DNA of 64,000 nt from Eucommia ulmoides (taxonomy: Eukaryota; Streptophyta; Magnoliopsida; Garryales; Eucommiaceae), in NCBI GenBank assembly GCA_016647705.1, contig CM028335.1, positions 41,020,526 to 41,084,525 on the forward strand. Direction: 5' to 3'. Shown piece after piece: positions 35,000 to 46,600 of the stretch. A program made the translations under genes and the position numbers. The stretch's first letter is position 1. Every line of letters begins with the position of its first letter. Below the pieces are notes generated by a model. It made no database searches. It had not been told where the DNA came from and worked only from the letters and a program-made list of their open reading frames with translations.

Positions 35000-35397
35000 A
35001 TGTCCCACAACAGTGCTAAGAGTATTACCAAAGATGTTACGGAACTTCCTGATCCGAAAGTGTTTATGGAGGCCATGATAAGTGAGATGAGGCGTATGAT
35101 GAAGTTAGAACTGGAGCAGGTTCACAAATAGATAGATCAGATGGAGAGTACATGTGCGAAGCAGCCACAAAACGCTCCTAATGTGCGTAGAAGGGAAAGA
35201 GTTCAAGCGAGAGAAGTGAGGGTTGAAGATGAAGAGTATTATGGGGCTGGCTTTGATGAAGAAGATGATCGAGATTAGGTTCTTAGTAATAGAAGACATG
35301 GAGGGCGGTTTAGAGAAGCTAGGAATCGGAAAGATAACAACTTGGGTAGTATTAAGAGGAAGATTTCGTCATTTCAAGGTAGATCCGATCCTGAAGT
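35000..35397 (+). pseudogene. gag: A3 gag fragment
   Basis: Starts ATG TCC CAC like A2, has a stop at about 35128 where A2 reads EQIDQ, another at 35276, and ends at the junction with hAT sequence. Covers only the N-terminal third of Gag. Confidence 0.8.
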
Positions 35398-38300
35398 GTT
35401 CAATTCAAGACTTTCGGAAGTGCAAGAAATTATCAAACATCCTTCACCGTCTTCAATTATTTGCTCTATTTTCGGTAACATTAATTTAATTTATTACTAT
35501 TATATTGTTGATTATTATTTTTAGTTGTTTATTTAATCATATTTGTTAATAGCTAACACGAATTTAAATTTCGTTCCATCTATAAATGAGGATCAAGAAC
35601 TTCATGAATTTGAAGTTAGATCCTCATCACCAATTCAATTAGATTCAATTGAAACTGATGCAACTGATATCCATGATACGACATGTGCATCACATATTGT
35701 AACTCCATCATTCGTTAGTGGAAGAAAAAAATTTGATGTTTGGTAAGATTTTGAAATTATAGTAGTTCATAATAATGGGGTTGAAGAAACAAAAGCTAAA
35801 TGCAAAATTTGTAATAATTTATTATGTGGTGACTCATCTAAAGGCACTACTCATTTAAGAAGACACTTACTTGCACATAAAAAACAAGCTCAAAAATAAA
35901 AGAATAATACTAAAAGTCAGTCTAAATTAGTTATTGGTAGTAGTGGTAATTTATCAACATTTTCTTACAATGAGCAAGTAACCCGTGAAGAAATTACTGA
36001 TTACATTGTTAGAGTTGAACAACCATTTACGTTTGTAGAAAAACATGATTTTTCAAGCATGATACAAAGAAGTTTTGTTCCACAATATAAAGGATTTTCA
36101 GCGACAACAGCTAAAAGAAATATAATGAAAAAATATAATTTGCAAAAACAAAAATTGATTCTTTTTTTTTCAAAATTATAATGGTAAGATTTGTTTGACT
36201 TGTGATCTTTGGACATCTCTACAACATATTGGTTACATGACATTAACTGCTCATTACATAAATTATGACTGGAATTTGAATAAAAGAATTATTTCTTTTA
36301 AAATGATTGAAACTCCTCACACAGGTTATATAATAGCCAATGAAATCTTGCGGAATTGAATTCTTGGGGTATTAAAGACAAAATATTTTCAATTTCTTTA
36401 GACAACGCTTCTAACAATGATGTTGCTCAGAGATATCTTAAAAAATATTTAGATTTGCCGCTTAAAGGTCATTTATTTCACGTTCGATGTTGTGCTCATA
36501 TTTTAAATATAATTGTACAAGATGGATTATCAACTTTAAATGATTTTATTGAAAAAATTAAAGTTATTGTTCGTAATATTAATTCTTCACAAGCACGTTA
36601 CGAATTGTATAGAAAATGCACTCAAACGGTGAATATAAAGAAAAAAAACATACTTAGTGATGTTCCTCATAGGTGGAATTCTACATATGAGCTTCTAAAA
36701 ATAGCAACAAAGTATAAAAAGGCTATAGACTTATTTTGTACTGAATTAGCACAAATATCTCGTCAATCGTCGATGTTATATCTTAATGAGGCTGATTGGA
36801 CTGTGGCTGAAATTGTATGTGATTTTTTGCTTGTTTTTGAGGATTCTACTAAAAAATTTTGTGGTATTTATTATCCTACATCTTGTCATATGCTTATTCA
36901 ATTAACTAATATTTGTTGTGTTTTTGAAGCTTATGAGTATCTTGATTTATTTACTGATGTTTTATTTAGTATGAGAGAAAATTTGTATAAATATTGGGGA
37001 GAAGAATTACTCGAAATTTACGGAATGGCCACAGTTTTAAACCCTAGATATAAATTTGAAGCCTTAGAAGGTTGGTTAAAAATAATTTTTAAACATATTC
37101 CTGATTTTCCCAAATCAATATTTGTCTACTGTTAGAAGTTCACTTTTCAATTTATACGAATATTATAAAAGAATTGTTGGTACTGATGTAACTTCTATAC
37201 ATACCTCAGGCTCTACTCCTATTCTATCATCTAATAATATAATAGGAGGAGCCCTAGCAATATGGAAATACAAAAAATCACAATCTAACATATCTGTTAG
37301 CAGTAACTCAACTGAATTGTAACGCTACCTTGATGTACAACTTATTGATAGTGATGACGAAAATTTTAATATATTGGCCTGGTGGAAATCTCAACAACAA
37401 AAATTTCCAATTCTTTCAACAATGGCCCGTAGCATACTAACGGTTCCAGTTTCGACAGTTGCATCGGAAGCAGCTTTTAGTGCAGGTGGTAGAATTGTAT
37501 CAGTAACCCGTAGCAGTCTTAATCCAGATACTGTGGAAGCTTTGATATGTCTAAAAGATTGACAACTTACGGAGCAGAGACAACAAGAACAAGACAAAAT
37601 AGATGTGCTTAATGAAGAATTGCTGAATTTAAAATTATCAAAACCATTATTTATGGAAGATAGTTCTCCAGATGAAGGTGGTGATTGAAAATCTTTGAAA
37701 ATTTTAATTTATTTTAATGTAATTTATTTTTGGTTGATAGCAGTGCAAATGATTGTCAAATGTATAGGTGCCAACCTAGTTGGGATGTATACATTTTGTA
37801 GTGATGCATTTGCTTACAAATATTTACTATTCAATATAATGATGTAATTATTTTACTATTAATAAAAATATCACTATTCATTTCTTATTTTATTTTTGTT
37901 AAGTTTGAAATTTTGAATAAAACACTTTTTTTTTCTTTTCTTTTTTTAAATTATAAATAAATTTAATAAAGTCAAAAAATTAAATCTTATATTAATAAAG
38001 TTAAAAAAATATAACCTTAAAGTTTAAAATAAATTTGATTAAAGATAAATGTCTATGAAAAATGTTAACTAATGTTTTAAAACTTAATTATTTTGACAAT
38101 TGAACATTACAATTAACTCTTTTCATTAGATATTTATACATAATTAATAATTGTAGTATAGTAGTTATTAACATTGTCTTTCTATTGAAAGGTTTAGTGT
38201 TCAAATCTCCCTAATCTTCAATCAACCTATTAAAAAATTAGTTTTAAATCATTTAAAAAAAAAAGCCCGAGGCCGAAGCCCATAGACCCGAAATGTGTAG

Positions 38301-38451
38301 GCCTATTGGGCAAGCTCGAATTTCTCAATTTCAGGCCCGACCCGACCAAGCCCGTTGACTGGTCAAAGCCTGCTGGGCCTGGGCTCGGGCCCAATCGGGC
38401 TTCATGATTTTTGGGCCAGGCAGGCTCGGCTTGGCCCATTGCCAACCCCTA
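35398..38451 (+). mobile_element. hAT transposon with intact right end and missing left end
   Basis: Contains a broken hAT transposase (35543-37688). The right end is GC-rich, full of GCCCG and GGGCC motifs (38263-38440), and finishes CCCATTGCCAACCCCTA, a typical hAT terminus. The expected mirror image (TAGGGGTTGGCAATGGG) is not found near 35400, so the left end was lost. The sequence after 38451 (CGTTGAAG) would be the 8 bp target duplication, with no partner visible. Confidence 0.82.
35543..37688 (+). pseudogene. hAT transposase pseudogene (BED finger, core, dimerisation domain)
   Basis: A cut-and-paste transposase of the hAT family as widely found in plants. An N-terminal segment (35543-35746) ends in a stop. 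A BED zinc finger follows (AKCKICNNLLCGDSS ... THLRRHLLAHKK, about 35790-35885), then a stop, then TFVEKHDFSSMIQRSFVPQY and CLTCDLWTSLQHIGYM with frame changes around 36180. The core frame 36356-37135 has ISLDNASNND (catalytic-region Asp), HVRCCAHILNIIVQDGL and VPHRWNSTYELL. Another shift near 37130 leads to 37122-37322. The C-terminal dimerisation domain (37374-37562) reads WWKSQQQKFPILSTMARSIL, PVSTVASEAAFSAGGRIV and LNPDTVEALICLKD. With at least five disruptions it cannot make active enzyme. Confidence 0.92.
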
Positions 38452-39036
38452 CGTTGAAGCAAACGCCTAATACAATCATCGCCGCAATACTGAAGTGAAC
38501 TCAATAAACAGTAAAGCACCGATTGTTTTGCAACAAATGGAATGGGCTAAAACGTCGCCTAGACTCTAAACCCATTTTATTAATATATTTTTTTTCTCTC
38601 AAAATATATTAAAAGGGGGCTTTCCAAACAATCCTATCAAAACTGTCATTTAAACCTGAAACTTTTTCACAATAGTTATTTTAATTGTAATAAAATAATT
38701 TTGTTGAATATGAAAACTCATAATCCCTATTATCTTGCAAGAAAATCAAATAAAATAATTTTATTGAATATGAAAACTCTTAATCATTTAGATCTAGTGA
38801 GGGCAAATATGTCAATGGAAAATATGCAGATTTGAATTTGGAGACTGCACCGTGCATGTAAAATATGTTCTAAGAGTTCTTGGTTTATTATCAAATCGAT
38901 GGGATTAGCCGGTAATTTGGTGTTTAATTTGGGTCCTTCCAGTAATTTTTCCTATATTAAATGGTTAATTGAGTTCTTTTTTTGTATTATTGTTTGAATA
39001 AAAAAAATGACGGGACATGTGGAAATTGTGTTAATG
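38452..39036. other. Intergenic AT-rich sequence
   Basis: No gene recognised. The segment TAAAATAATTTTGTTGAATATGAAAACTC is nearly repeated at about 38691 and 38752. Confidence 0.5.
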
Positions 39037-39039
39037 TTA

Positions 39040-39717
39040 GGCCATGTTTAATAAAAAAAATAAGTGCTTAAAACTGATTATATTAAGTACTTGATTAATT
39101 AAGTTTGTTTGATAAATACAATTAGTATTACTTAATTAATTAAGTTAACTTAAAAATTAAGTCAAAATGTGAGTAAAAAATTAAGTCAAGATCCCTTCAC
39201 TTATTTCATTTTGCTTAATGCACTCCATTATTTTTCACTTAAAAAAAATTATTTTTGGACCATTTTACCCCTGATCCTCTATTAGGGTTTAATTAGGGTT
39301 AGGTTTAATGAGAATTTGATTAACTTTGAATTATTTTAGGGTTTTAATTTTATTTTATATTTAAATTATTGTTATAATTTAATTTAAGTAATCAATCTGC
39401 ATAAAAAATACATAAAATTATATATTTTTGGGTTAATTTTTACTTTTAATTTTAATATATATATATATATTTTGAAAATAACACCCTGGTTTTATTGTTT
39501 TGATTTCAATTTTTTTTCCATATTAACTTGATTCAAATGTAGTTATGTAAATTAAACAATTTTTAGTATACAAATTTTGTACTTATCAAATAAAAAAAAA
39601 ATCAACACTTAAATTTCCAACACAAGTTTATCAAATAACCTTCTGATACTTTCAACACTTAAAATTAGGTACTTAAATTTTCAACACTTAATTTTTAAGT
39701 GGTTATCAAATATACCC
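39040..39717. mobile_element. Tourist/Harbinger-like MITE with TTA target duplication
   Basis: 678 bp between TTA (39037-39039) and TTA (39718-39720). The left end is GGCCATGTTTAATAA, the right end reversed is GGGTATATTTGATAA. Further inverted similarity lies inward (AAGTGCTTAAAA against TTTTAAGTG). Non-coding. Confidence 0.68.
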
Positions 39718-40004
39718 TTAGTGTTGTCATTTTTATAATAAATTTTAAGGAAAATTAAAATTTTAATCCTCCTAGTTACAACACTTTTTTAAGTGGCCCT
39801 CTAACCTTTTTTTTTTTTTAATCAGCCCCTCAAATTTGTAACTGTTACACTAAGTTGCCCTTCCTTTAGAGTTAGTGTTACTTTTCACTAAAATAATTAC
39901 ACATCACCCCCAAACTTTGACTAAAAGAATTATACTTTATCCTAATATAATAATTTAAGGAGCAACACTTTACTCTATGTACTGTGAAACCCTACACACA
40001 CACA

Positions 40005-40037
<33 letters not shown>

Positions 40038-40153
40038 TTTTGTTATTTTTCCCTGCTTTTATTTTTTATTTGTAATATTTGTTTATTATTTTTTTGTGTT
40101 TTTTTTATTTTTTTGATTTTTTTATTTATTTTATTTGCACAAAATTCTAAAGT

Positions 40154-41154
40154 GAGCATCTCCAATGGTAGTGCCATTGGGTGTGCTATCTTCATGTTAG
40201 CTATTTTGAACCCAAAAAATAGCTACAATGATTGTGCCAGCCATTTTGGCATAGGGGTCTGCCTATGTCAAATTTGGCACAGGTAGAAAAAGAGCCAAAA
40301 TGACCGTTGGAGTCCAATGGTCATGAAATCAATGAAACTTCAACTAGAAAATGGAAAAGATGAGAGGGCACACAAACATCAAAAAAACAATTGAATAAAT
40401 TAAAGAAAAAACTAATCATCGTTGAAATCTGGAGCAATGAGACCAGAAGCCGCTACTGTCTTCTCGTAGATTCTCGCTGTCGTCTGGCTAGCATTGCCAT
40501 CATCTTCTCCAAAAATTAGCAACGTCGTCGTCTTCTCCAAAAATTAGCAACGTCGTCGTCTTCTCCAAAAATCAGCGCCTCTGTCGTCTTCTCCTGAATT
40601 CTCCAAAAGCTTCTCTCTCTCTATATATATATTTGCTGAATATGCCTTGCCTACAGTGGGGACTTGGGAGTATAAAACTAAATTAAGGTTGGGTTTGGGG
40701 TTGGGTTGGGTTTGCTCATATTTGGGTTAAAGGTGGGTTGGGTTTATAATAATTGTAAATTAGTGTTTAGGGTTAATTATTAATTAGGATTTAAGGTTGA
40801 TTGTTAATTTAAAATTTTAGTTTTGGCAACTAGTTTGACGATTAAATTAAAATCTAAAATTTTAATATTAGCTTTTTAGTTTGAAACAAAAAGTTATACT
40901 CTTTGGCGATTCAATTAAAATTTAAAATTTTAATATTTACGTTTTAGTTTGAAATTAAAAATTAATATTTGGCGGTTAAATTAAAATCCAAAAATTTAAT
41001 TAAACTAAATTTTTAATTAGAAAAATGACATACTAAAATAGCACCTCCCTTAGAGAGTGTTTTTTTTTTTGTGTGTGTGCGCGACATAAAGGATTTTGGT
41101 GTGCCATTTGGGCAAATGGCATACCAAAATATAGCATCTCCTTCGGAGATGCTC
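40154..41154. mobile_element. GAGCATCTCC-type non-autonomous DNA element
   Basis: Begins GAGCATCTCCAATGG and ends CCTTCGGAGATGCTC, a terminal pair common in plant MITE-like elements; superfamily uncertain. The subterminal regions both carry versions of a sequence like TGCCATTTGGGCAAATGGCA. Inside is a 28 bp unit (TCTTCTCCAAAAATTAGCAA then CGTCGTCG) repeated almost three times at 40503-40585. No credible gene. Confidence 0.7.
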
Positions 41155-41579
41155 TTATGAGCTAAAATTTGGGACTAATTAAATTTGTTTTGTTTCATTA
41201 TTTTTCTTCATCTTTGTTTTTGTGTCTTGTTTGTTTGCTTTTTTTCTTCTCTTTCTTTTTTTTTTTCTTTGGTTTCTTCAATATTATTTTCAAAATATAA
41301 TTGAAAAAATATAGATTTTGCCAATGCAATGCTCAAGTAAAAATTCATCTTCAATGGGTTGAATTTCTACTAGCAAATTTACCATTTTCTCCTATACTTT
41401 TTCAATTCTCTTTGGAGACTAATTAAAAATTCAATAGGCAAATTCTATATTTATTTATTTTTTAATTTTATTTTGAAAATAGTTAAAAAAAAATTAAAAT
41501 AGAAGAAAACAAGGGAAAAAATGTGAAGGAAAAACAACAAAATATTTTTTTAATTAAACCCAAATTTTAGCCCATAAGG
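41152..41579. mobile_element. Foldback-type inverted repeat of about 430 bp
   Basis: CTTATGAGCTAAAATTTGGG at the left is matched by CCCAAATTTTAGCCCATAAG at the right. Further inward TATTTTCAAAATATAATTGA and the sequence ending ATATAGATTTTGCC (41280-41320) pair with 41439-41485. The whole unit would fold into one long imperfect hairpin. It abuts the right end of the preceding element, sharing GCTCTTATGAG. Confidence 0.68.
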
Positions 41580-41667
41580 CCATGCCATTTTAGAATTTTA
41601 TAGAAAAAAGACAAAAAAATAAAAAATAAAGCAAAATAAACCCCCCAAAAAAACAAGGCAAATTCCT

Positions 41668-41776
41668 TCAAAAGTCCCAAAACATAAATCCACCACTTTT
41701 AGGGGTCCTATCACCCTTCATTAAAATGAGACCCCTACAAGTGGTGGTTTTATGTCTTGGGAGTTTTGAAAAAGTT
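41668..41776. repeat. Inverted repeat, ~47 bp arms
   Basis: AAAAGTCCCAAAACATAAAT then CCACCACTTTTAGGGGTCC is mirrored by GACCCCTACAAGTGGTGG then TTTTATGTCTTGGGAGTTTT. The arms differ at few positions and the loop is about 15 bases. Probably a small MITE. Confidence 0.65.
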
Positions 41777-41992
41777 TCCCCTTAAATTATATGAGGGTGA
41801 AATATAAATCTTTCAGTCAATATTTGAGGGTGAAACATAATTTTTTCGATCAAAATTAATCAACTCTAACGTAAAGGTCACTTAGAATAATAATTACAAT
41901 GTAGAGGGGTTGATTGCAAAAAAATGAGTTAAAAAACCACATACTTTTATATAAATTGAAAGAACATGGTCAAATTAGATTAGAAATCAAAT

Positions 41993-42932
41993 TGCAAATT
42001 TTATTTTAGACCGTGTAAGCATTGACATATTTTTATGTAATTCAATAAGTTTATTGTATTTCAGTTTGAATCCTCTAAGTAGAAGCAATGTTTTAAAATA
42101 TATTTCTGTTAAATTTTTCGTCCAAATTGGACAAAATTAAATTTGTAATTTTATATTTTTTTCAATTTTTATTTGTTTTTTATTTATTTTCTTCTTCTTC
42201 TTCTTTGTTGAGCTTCTTCATCCTAATCCTCTTCTTGATCTTGGCCATGATTCTCCCAAGGAAGCTTTTATAAAATTGAATGGGAGAAGTTGAAGGTCCC
42301 AATCCTTCTCTATTGAAGGAAATTTGTCCAAAATTTTCAAGTATGTTTCGTACCTTCCTATGTCGGAATTAGTCGGATATCTCCAAGAGCTTTCCCAATT
42401 TATGAACAAGGTAGCTGACATCATCAATGGAGGTCTCATAAATAGTTAATTTGCCTTGTATATATATGGGTGTGTGTGTATATATGTATACTTTATCGTC
42501 ACAGAGACGACAGAGAGCTACTTCGTCAGTGGTGTAAAATAGGATCACAACGACACTCTCGTAGACGTCGCAAAGCATTCGCATAAAAAAATTTCCTCTC
42601 TAAAAATTTATGTTCTATTATTTGTTGATTCATGGTTAAGATGCCAAAAAAATGGGTAAGATGCAAAAAATAGTTGGCTCTGTGATCCATATATGTACAA
42701 GAACACACATGTTAGGGAAGAAGCTCGACAAAGAAAAAAAAGAATAAAAAGGACAAAAAGATGAGTAAAAATTGAAAAATAAAAATAGAAAATTATAATT
42801 TTGTCCTTAATTTTCCGGACAGAAAATTTAATAAAAAATATTTTAAAACTTCGTAGAGTAAAATGTAATCAAATTATTAAACTACGAAGGCAAGCATGTA
42901 TATGCTTAATATAGGTCCAAAATAGATTTTCC
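41993..42932. mobile_element. Long terminal inverted repeat element (~220 bp arms)
   Basis: 41993-42215 and the reverse complement of 42735-42932 align along their length: TTTTAGACC against TTTTGGACC, AGTTTTAAAATAT-like segments, TTAAATTTTTCGTCC against TTAAATTTTCTGTCC, and TTTTTCAATTTTTA. About 520 bp of unique sequence lies between, with no recognised gene. It resembles a Mutator-type non-autonomous element; classification is inference. Confidence 0.65.
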
Positions 42933-43158
42933 CAAATGCATATTAGGCCACGTTTCAAGCTGTGTGTGTAACTAATTCCCGTTGAGGCGACGTTTCAACC
43001 TCTGTATGTAACTAATTCCCGGTTACCTTGATAGCTTTCATTTCACTCTCTCTCTCTTGAATCTAAAAGCAAGCCATTCTCAATTGGGCCGAAACTCTAG
43101 AAGAGAAACCTAGCTCAATCCGGTCGTTAGATTGTCAATTCTCATTGCATTTCAAAAG
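42933..43158 (+). promoter_or_regulatory. Proximal upstream region of the galacturonokinase gene
   Basis: Contains a 40 bp direct duplication (CGTTTCAAGCTGTGTGTGTA at 42951 and its variant at 42991, both followed by ACTAATTCCC) and a CT-rich patch at 43043-43059, as is usual near plant transcription starts. No convincing TATA box was chosen. Sequence from about 43040 to 43158 is probably 5' untranslated region. Confidence 0.5.
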
Positions 43159-43191
43159 ATGGATGAGTTCTCATGGCCTTCGGAAGCAGAG
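43159..43191 (+). CDS. GALAK: GALAK exon 1
   Basis: 33 bases, ATG GAT GAG to GCA GAG, followed by GTAATTTC. Encodes [11 protein letters not shown]. The SWP.(D/E).E pattern fits the N terminus of plant galacturonokinases. This ATG is chosen because it is in frame with exon 2 and followed directly by a donor site. Confidence 0.8.
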
Positions 43192-43636
43192 GTAATTTCT
43201 GATCCGTACTTGATGTGTGTGATGGATCATTTTATGTTCCTCTTGTTTGCACTCTACGATCGGATCTCCGATTATACATTATTTTGAATTCAATCCTTCA
43301 CTTCAGTAGCACATTGATTTTCTTCGGAATTTACTGGGAGTTTGTTTCAGCACAGATTTTTTCATTGTGTTTATTTATGTGTGTGTAGCGTGAATGTTAG
43401 CATGCCCATTAGTGCAGATCACCAGCACCAGCACCACCACCAAAGCCATTTGTCCCGCACGAAATATATTCGCCGCCAGAAATTTATGAGCATGCGCTCC
43501 ACTGCAACTCAACAACCATAAAACCATGTAATCATTCGATTGCTGCAACATTACAACCATAAAAAGTGAGGCAGAGAGGAAAGTTGGAAAATCGTGTTTT
43601 GTTTTTTAATTATCGATACATTAGTTTTGATTAAAG

Positions 43637-43680
<44 letters not shown>

Positions 43681-46600
43681 TGAAGTAAATGGAGCAACAC
43701 CTAACAAATAGATGCAGAGTTGTCCTCGGAATGGAGATGGGCAAAATGGTCCAGAGTTCAGTTGAACACAAAAAGGTAGATGTAGTTATTGATTTGTCAA
43801 CTAATGCCATTCCCCGGGCCCCCTCAAGTCCTCTGGCTTTTGTTCCATAATTCAATTTCCAGTTCAAAAAACAAGCAAAAAAGGGTACCTTAGGTTTTTG
43901 AGAGAAGATCACACTCTAGAGTCTGAAGAAGGTAGGCTATGCTTTGGTGAAAATGCCCCCAACCAGCGGGCAAAGTTCTCTTGATAAACAACTACACCAT
44001 GTTTGAAGGAGCGGAAGAGTGGAGGTTTAGGTGATAGAAGAGGAGGGGAAGTCATTGGCAACGGAGTAAGAAGAGGAGGTTGTCAGTGATAGAGGAAGAC
44101 ATGAGGTCAAGGTGATGGAGGAGGCGATTGCTGCTTTAGAGGTATTTGGTCTCTGTCTGCTGAGGGTTATGGAAGAAGTGGGAGGAATGTGGATCCGAGG
44201 AACACATAAGCCCAACCTTAATGGGTAATTTAACAATTCCCAAGCCCGCCCCCAAAATCCATCCTGACTTTGTTGTAATCTACTGGAACCCGATACGTTG
44301 AGTGAAAATTTATGAAATACCCGAAAGTTTCAGGTTTATATGGTGTCGAACAAGTAACCATCGGGTCTGATTTTGGCTTCCATCCCTATATGCAATCCGA
44401 ATGAGGTGACATTGCTGGCTTTTGGTCAATTTAGATGATGTCATGGCTTCGGTAGAAAATGATAATGTAGGAGAAAATGGAAATTTTGTGTGGGAGAAAG
44501 CAATTGTATCCACAAACTTTGTATGGTCATTCTTAATTATATATAGGACGTGATGCATACATGACTATAAGTAATGTTGATTAGCTATGGGCTTCTTGGA
44601 CTTTGACTAGAATGCCAACTGTATTCACATTAAACACCTCCCCCCCCAAAAAAAAATAAAAAAATAAAAAAAAAATAAAGAAATTCTTGAATTCATTTTT
44701 GTACTCATGTACTCTTAAACTTCTTCGTGGACATTGGTCATCTTTTGATATTTTGAAAGCGGCATTGCATTGTGATCTCATGTGTATCTGTCCAAAAGTT
44801 TTCTCACTGTAGATACACTAACACTTATGTATGTGTACATGCAATTATTGCAGTTGGATGGACTAAGAAGGATGGTTGCAGAACTCTCTGGGAAGGGAGT
44901 AAAGGATGTAAAAGTTATTTTATCTCCTTATAGGATTTGTCCATTGGGAGCTCATATAGACCATCAGGTAGTTATCGACCTTGAACATATATTTTAATAA
45001 ACATAAAGCAGCGGATCGAGCTTTTGGATATACTCAAGTTGTATCTTGTGCAACAATTTACAATTAGTTTAGTGGACATTTGGGTAAGGGATTTGATGAA
45101 TCCTTGAATTTCATGAATGATGGAATTTTAAAATTGTGAATTTCAAAATCTTATCATTTATAAATTATTTGTTTGGATGAGAAGTTTAACTATTATTTCC
45201 TTCTTTTGGGGGGGAGCAAATAATTCATTTAAATTAAGGAAAAAGCAACATTCTTCCAAGAGAGATTAGAAGCTAAGGGCAAATCCCTCCTTCAGTGGAT
45301 TTGCAAAAACACTTGTTTTGGAAGGTTTTGGAAGTGTTATTTTACACCCTTTAAATTCCATTGAAATCCTTTGGAATTTGACAAATCCCTTCTAACGGTA
45401 GTCAAACAAAGGATTTGAATGGAGAAATTTCAGAAATTCCTTTCCCCAAATGAAATCCCTCCTTCGAATCCGTTATCCAAATGCACCCTTACCATCACTT
45501 GTGTAGCTTTTACTAGCGTATCATCTTTCAAGTTAATAAGTTGAATTTATTTGTGCGAGCTGTTGTCTATCACTTCATAACTCTGATAGTCGTAGACTCT
45601 CTTATGAAGAAGAGCTCACAAGAATCTGTGGCATTATTTTGTGATATTGCAGGGTGGAATTGTCTCAGCTATGACAATTAATAAGGGTGTACTTCTTGGA
45701 TTTGTGCCTTCTGGTGATTCCCAGGTATGATCCCCGTTTTGGATTTCATAAAATCATAAGATCTTCAAGCAATAGGGTATGATGACACTTTCTGTAATTT
45801 TCATAGAATTAAATTTCACAGTACCGCATATCTTCGATGCAGCCATACTAGTCTTGTTACTTTACATCCATAATATGGGTTTCCATGATGGTGTTCTTAT
45901 ATTTGTTGGATATGTCTGTAAGGAACAATTTCCATGAACAAAACAATACGTCTGGGTTTTGCTATTGGTTTTGCCTATTGCTGTAACATTGCTGTTTTGA
46001 TGCAGCCACCACATGAATATGACTGTTGAGGGATCTACCACTTACTTCCTTCATATATTAAAGAATTGCCTGAAGGGGACATGCGTAAGACATTGGGTGC
46101 TAATAAAAGTCACCGTCGGACCATTTTGATGTAGCGGAATGAAAGATTATCGGCACCTTGGATCAAACCAGATGAAAGTAAGTCTGAATACCATCCGAAT
46201 TTTTCGCGAACACGATTTCATCTCTGCGAGCTTCTTAGTTGTTCCGTTCCCTCGTGTTTGCCATGACACCCTATCACTCCACAAACCCAGTTGGCAAGCT
46301 TCTTGCGTATTGAAGGTCTTCAACACACATCCTGATGGTTATGAGGCATGATCGCCCCAACAATAGAGAAACTTCTCAATTTATGGCTTAGTTTGATTCT
46401 AACCGAGCAACATGAATAAGGTGTCACCCCATGACCACATATCCTATGCCAACAAACCTTTGTAGGCAAGGTGAGCCTAAGCCAAGCCCTCAAGTTGGTA
46501 GTGTACACAAGATCCCCGTTTATCTCGATAGTCCAATGGATTCCGAGAGTCATTCCCCAATGTGGTATAGCGAGGATGATCATAGGGTAAGTGCTCCTAC

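Larger units (their letters stand above)
32086..35397 (+). mobile_element. Family A copy A3: split LTR, leader and start of gag
   Basis: LTR pieces 32086-32652 and 34059-34369 are interrupted by a solo LTR. Then follow the primer site TGGTAATCAGA at 34372, leader, and gag to 35397. Sequence similarity to A1/A2 stops there (after AGATCCGATCCTGAAG) and unrelated hAT sequence begins. The 3' portion and second LTR are missing. Confidence 0.88.
39768..41940. mobile_element. Pair of long inverted repeats (~190 bp arms) around smaller elements
   Basis: 39768-39960 and the reverse complement of 41780-41940 are clearly related: both contain a version of AATCAGCCCCTC, then CTAAGT, TTAGAGTT, a TTTGACTRAAAG motif and a final ATAATTTAAGG. 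They could be the terminal repeats of one non-autonomous transposon of about 2.2 kb, into which the elements at 40154-41154 and 41152-41579 inserted, or two opposite copies of a dispersed repeat. Target duplication not determined. Confidence 0.6.

Noticed and set aside
42218..42439. Minus-strand 73-codon frame as a small gene
   Set aside because: It lies between the arms of an inverted-repeat element, shows no family match and no splice or start context. Left as unexplained interior.
46000..46030. Next GALAK exon after TTTTGATGCAG at about 46006
   Set aside because: The sequence after it (CCACCACATGAATATGACTG) does not match galacturonokinase, whereas 61550-61593 does, in the right phase.
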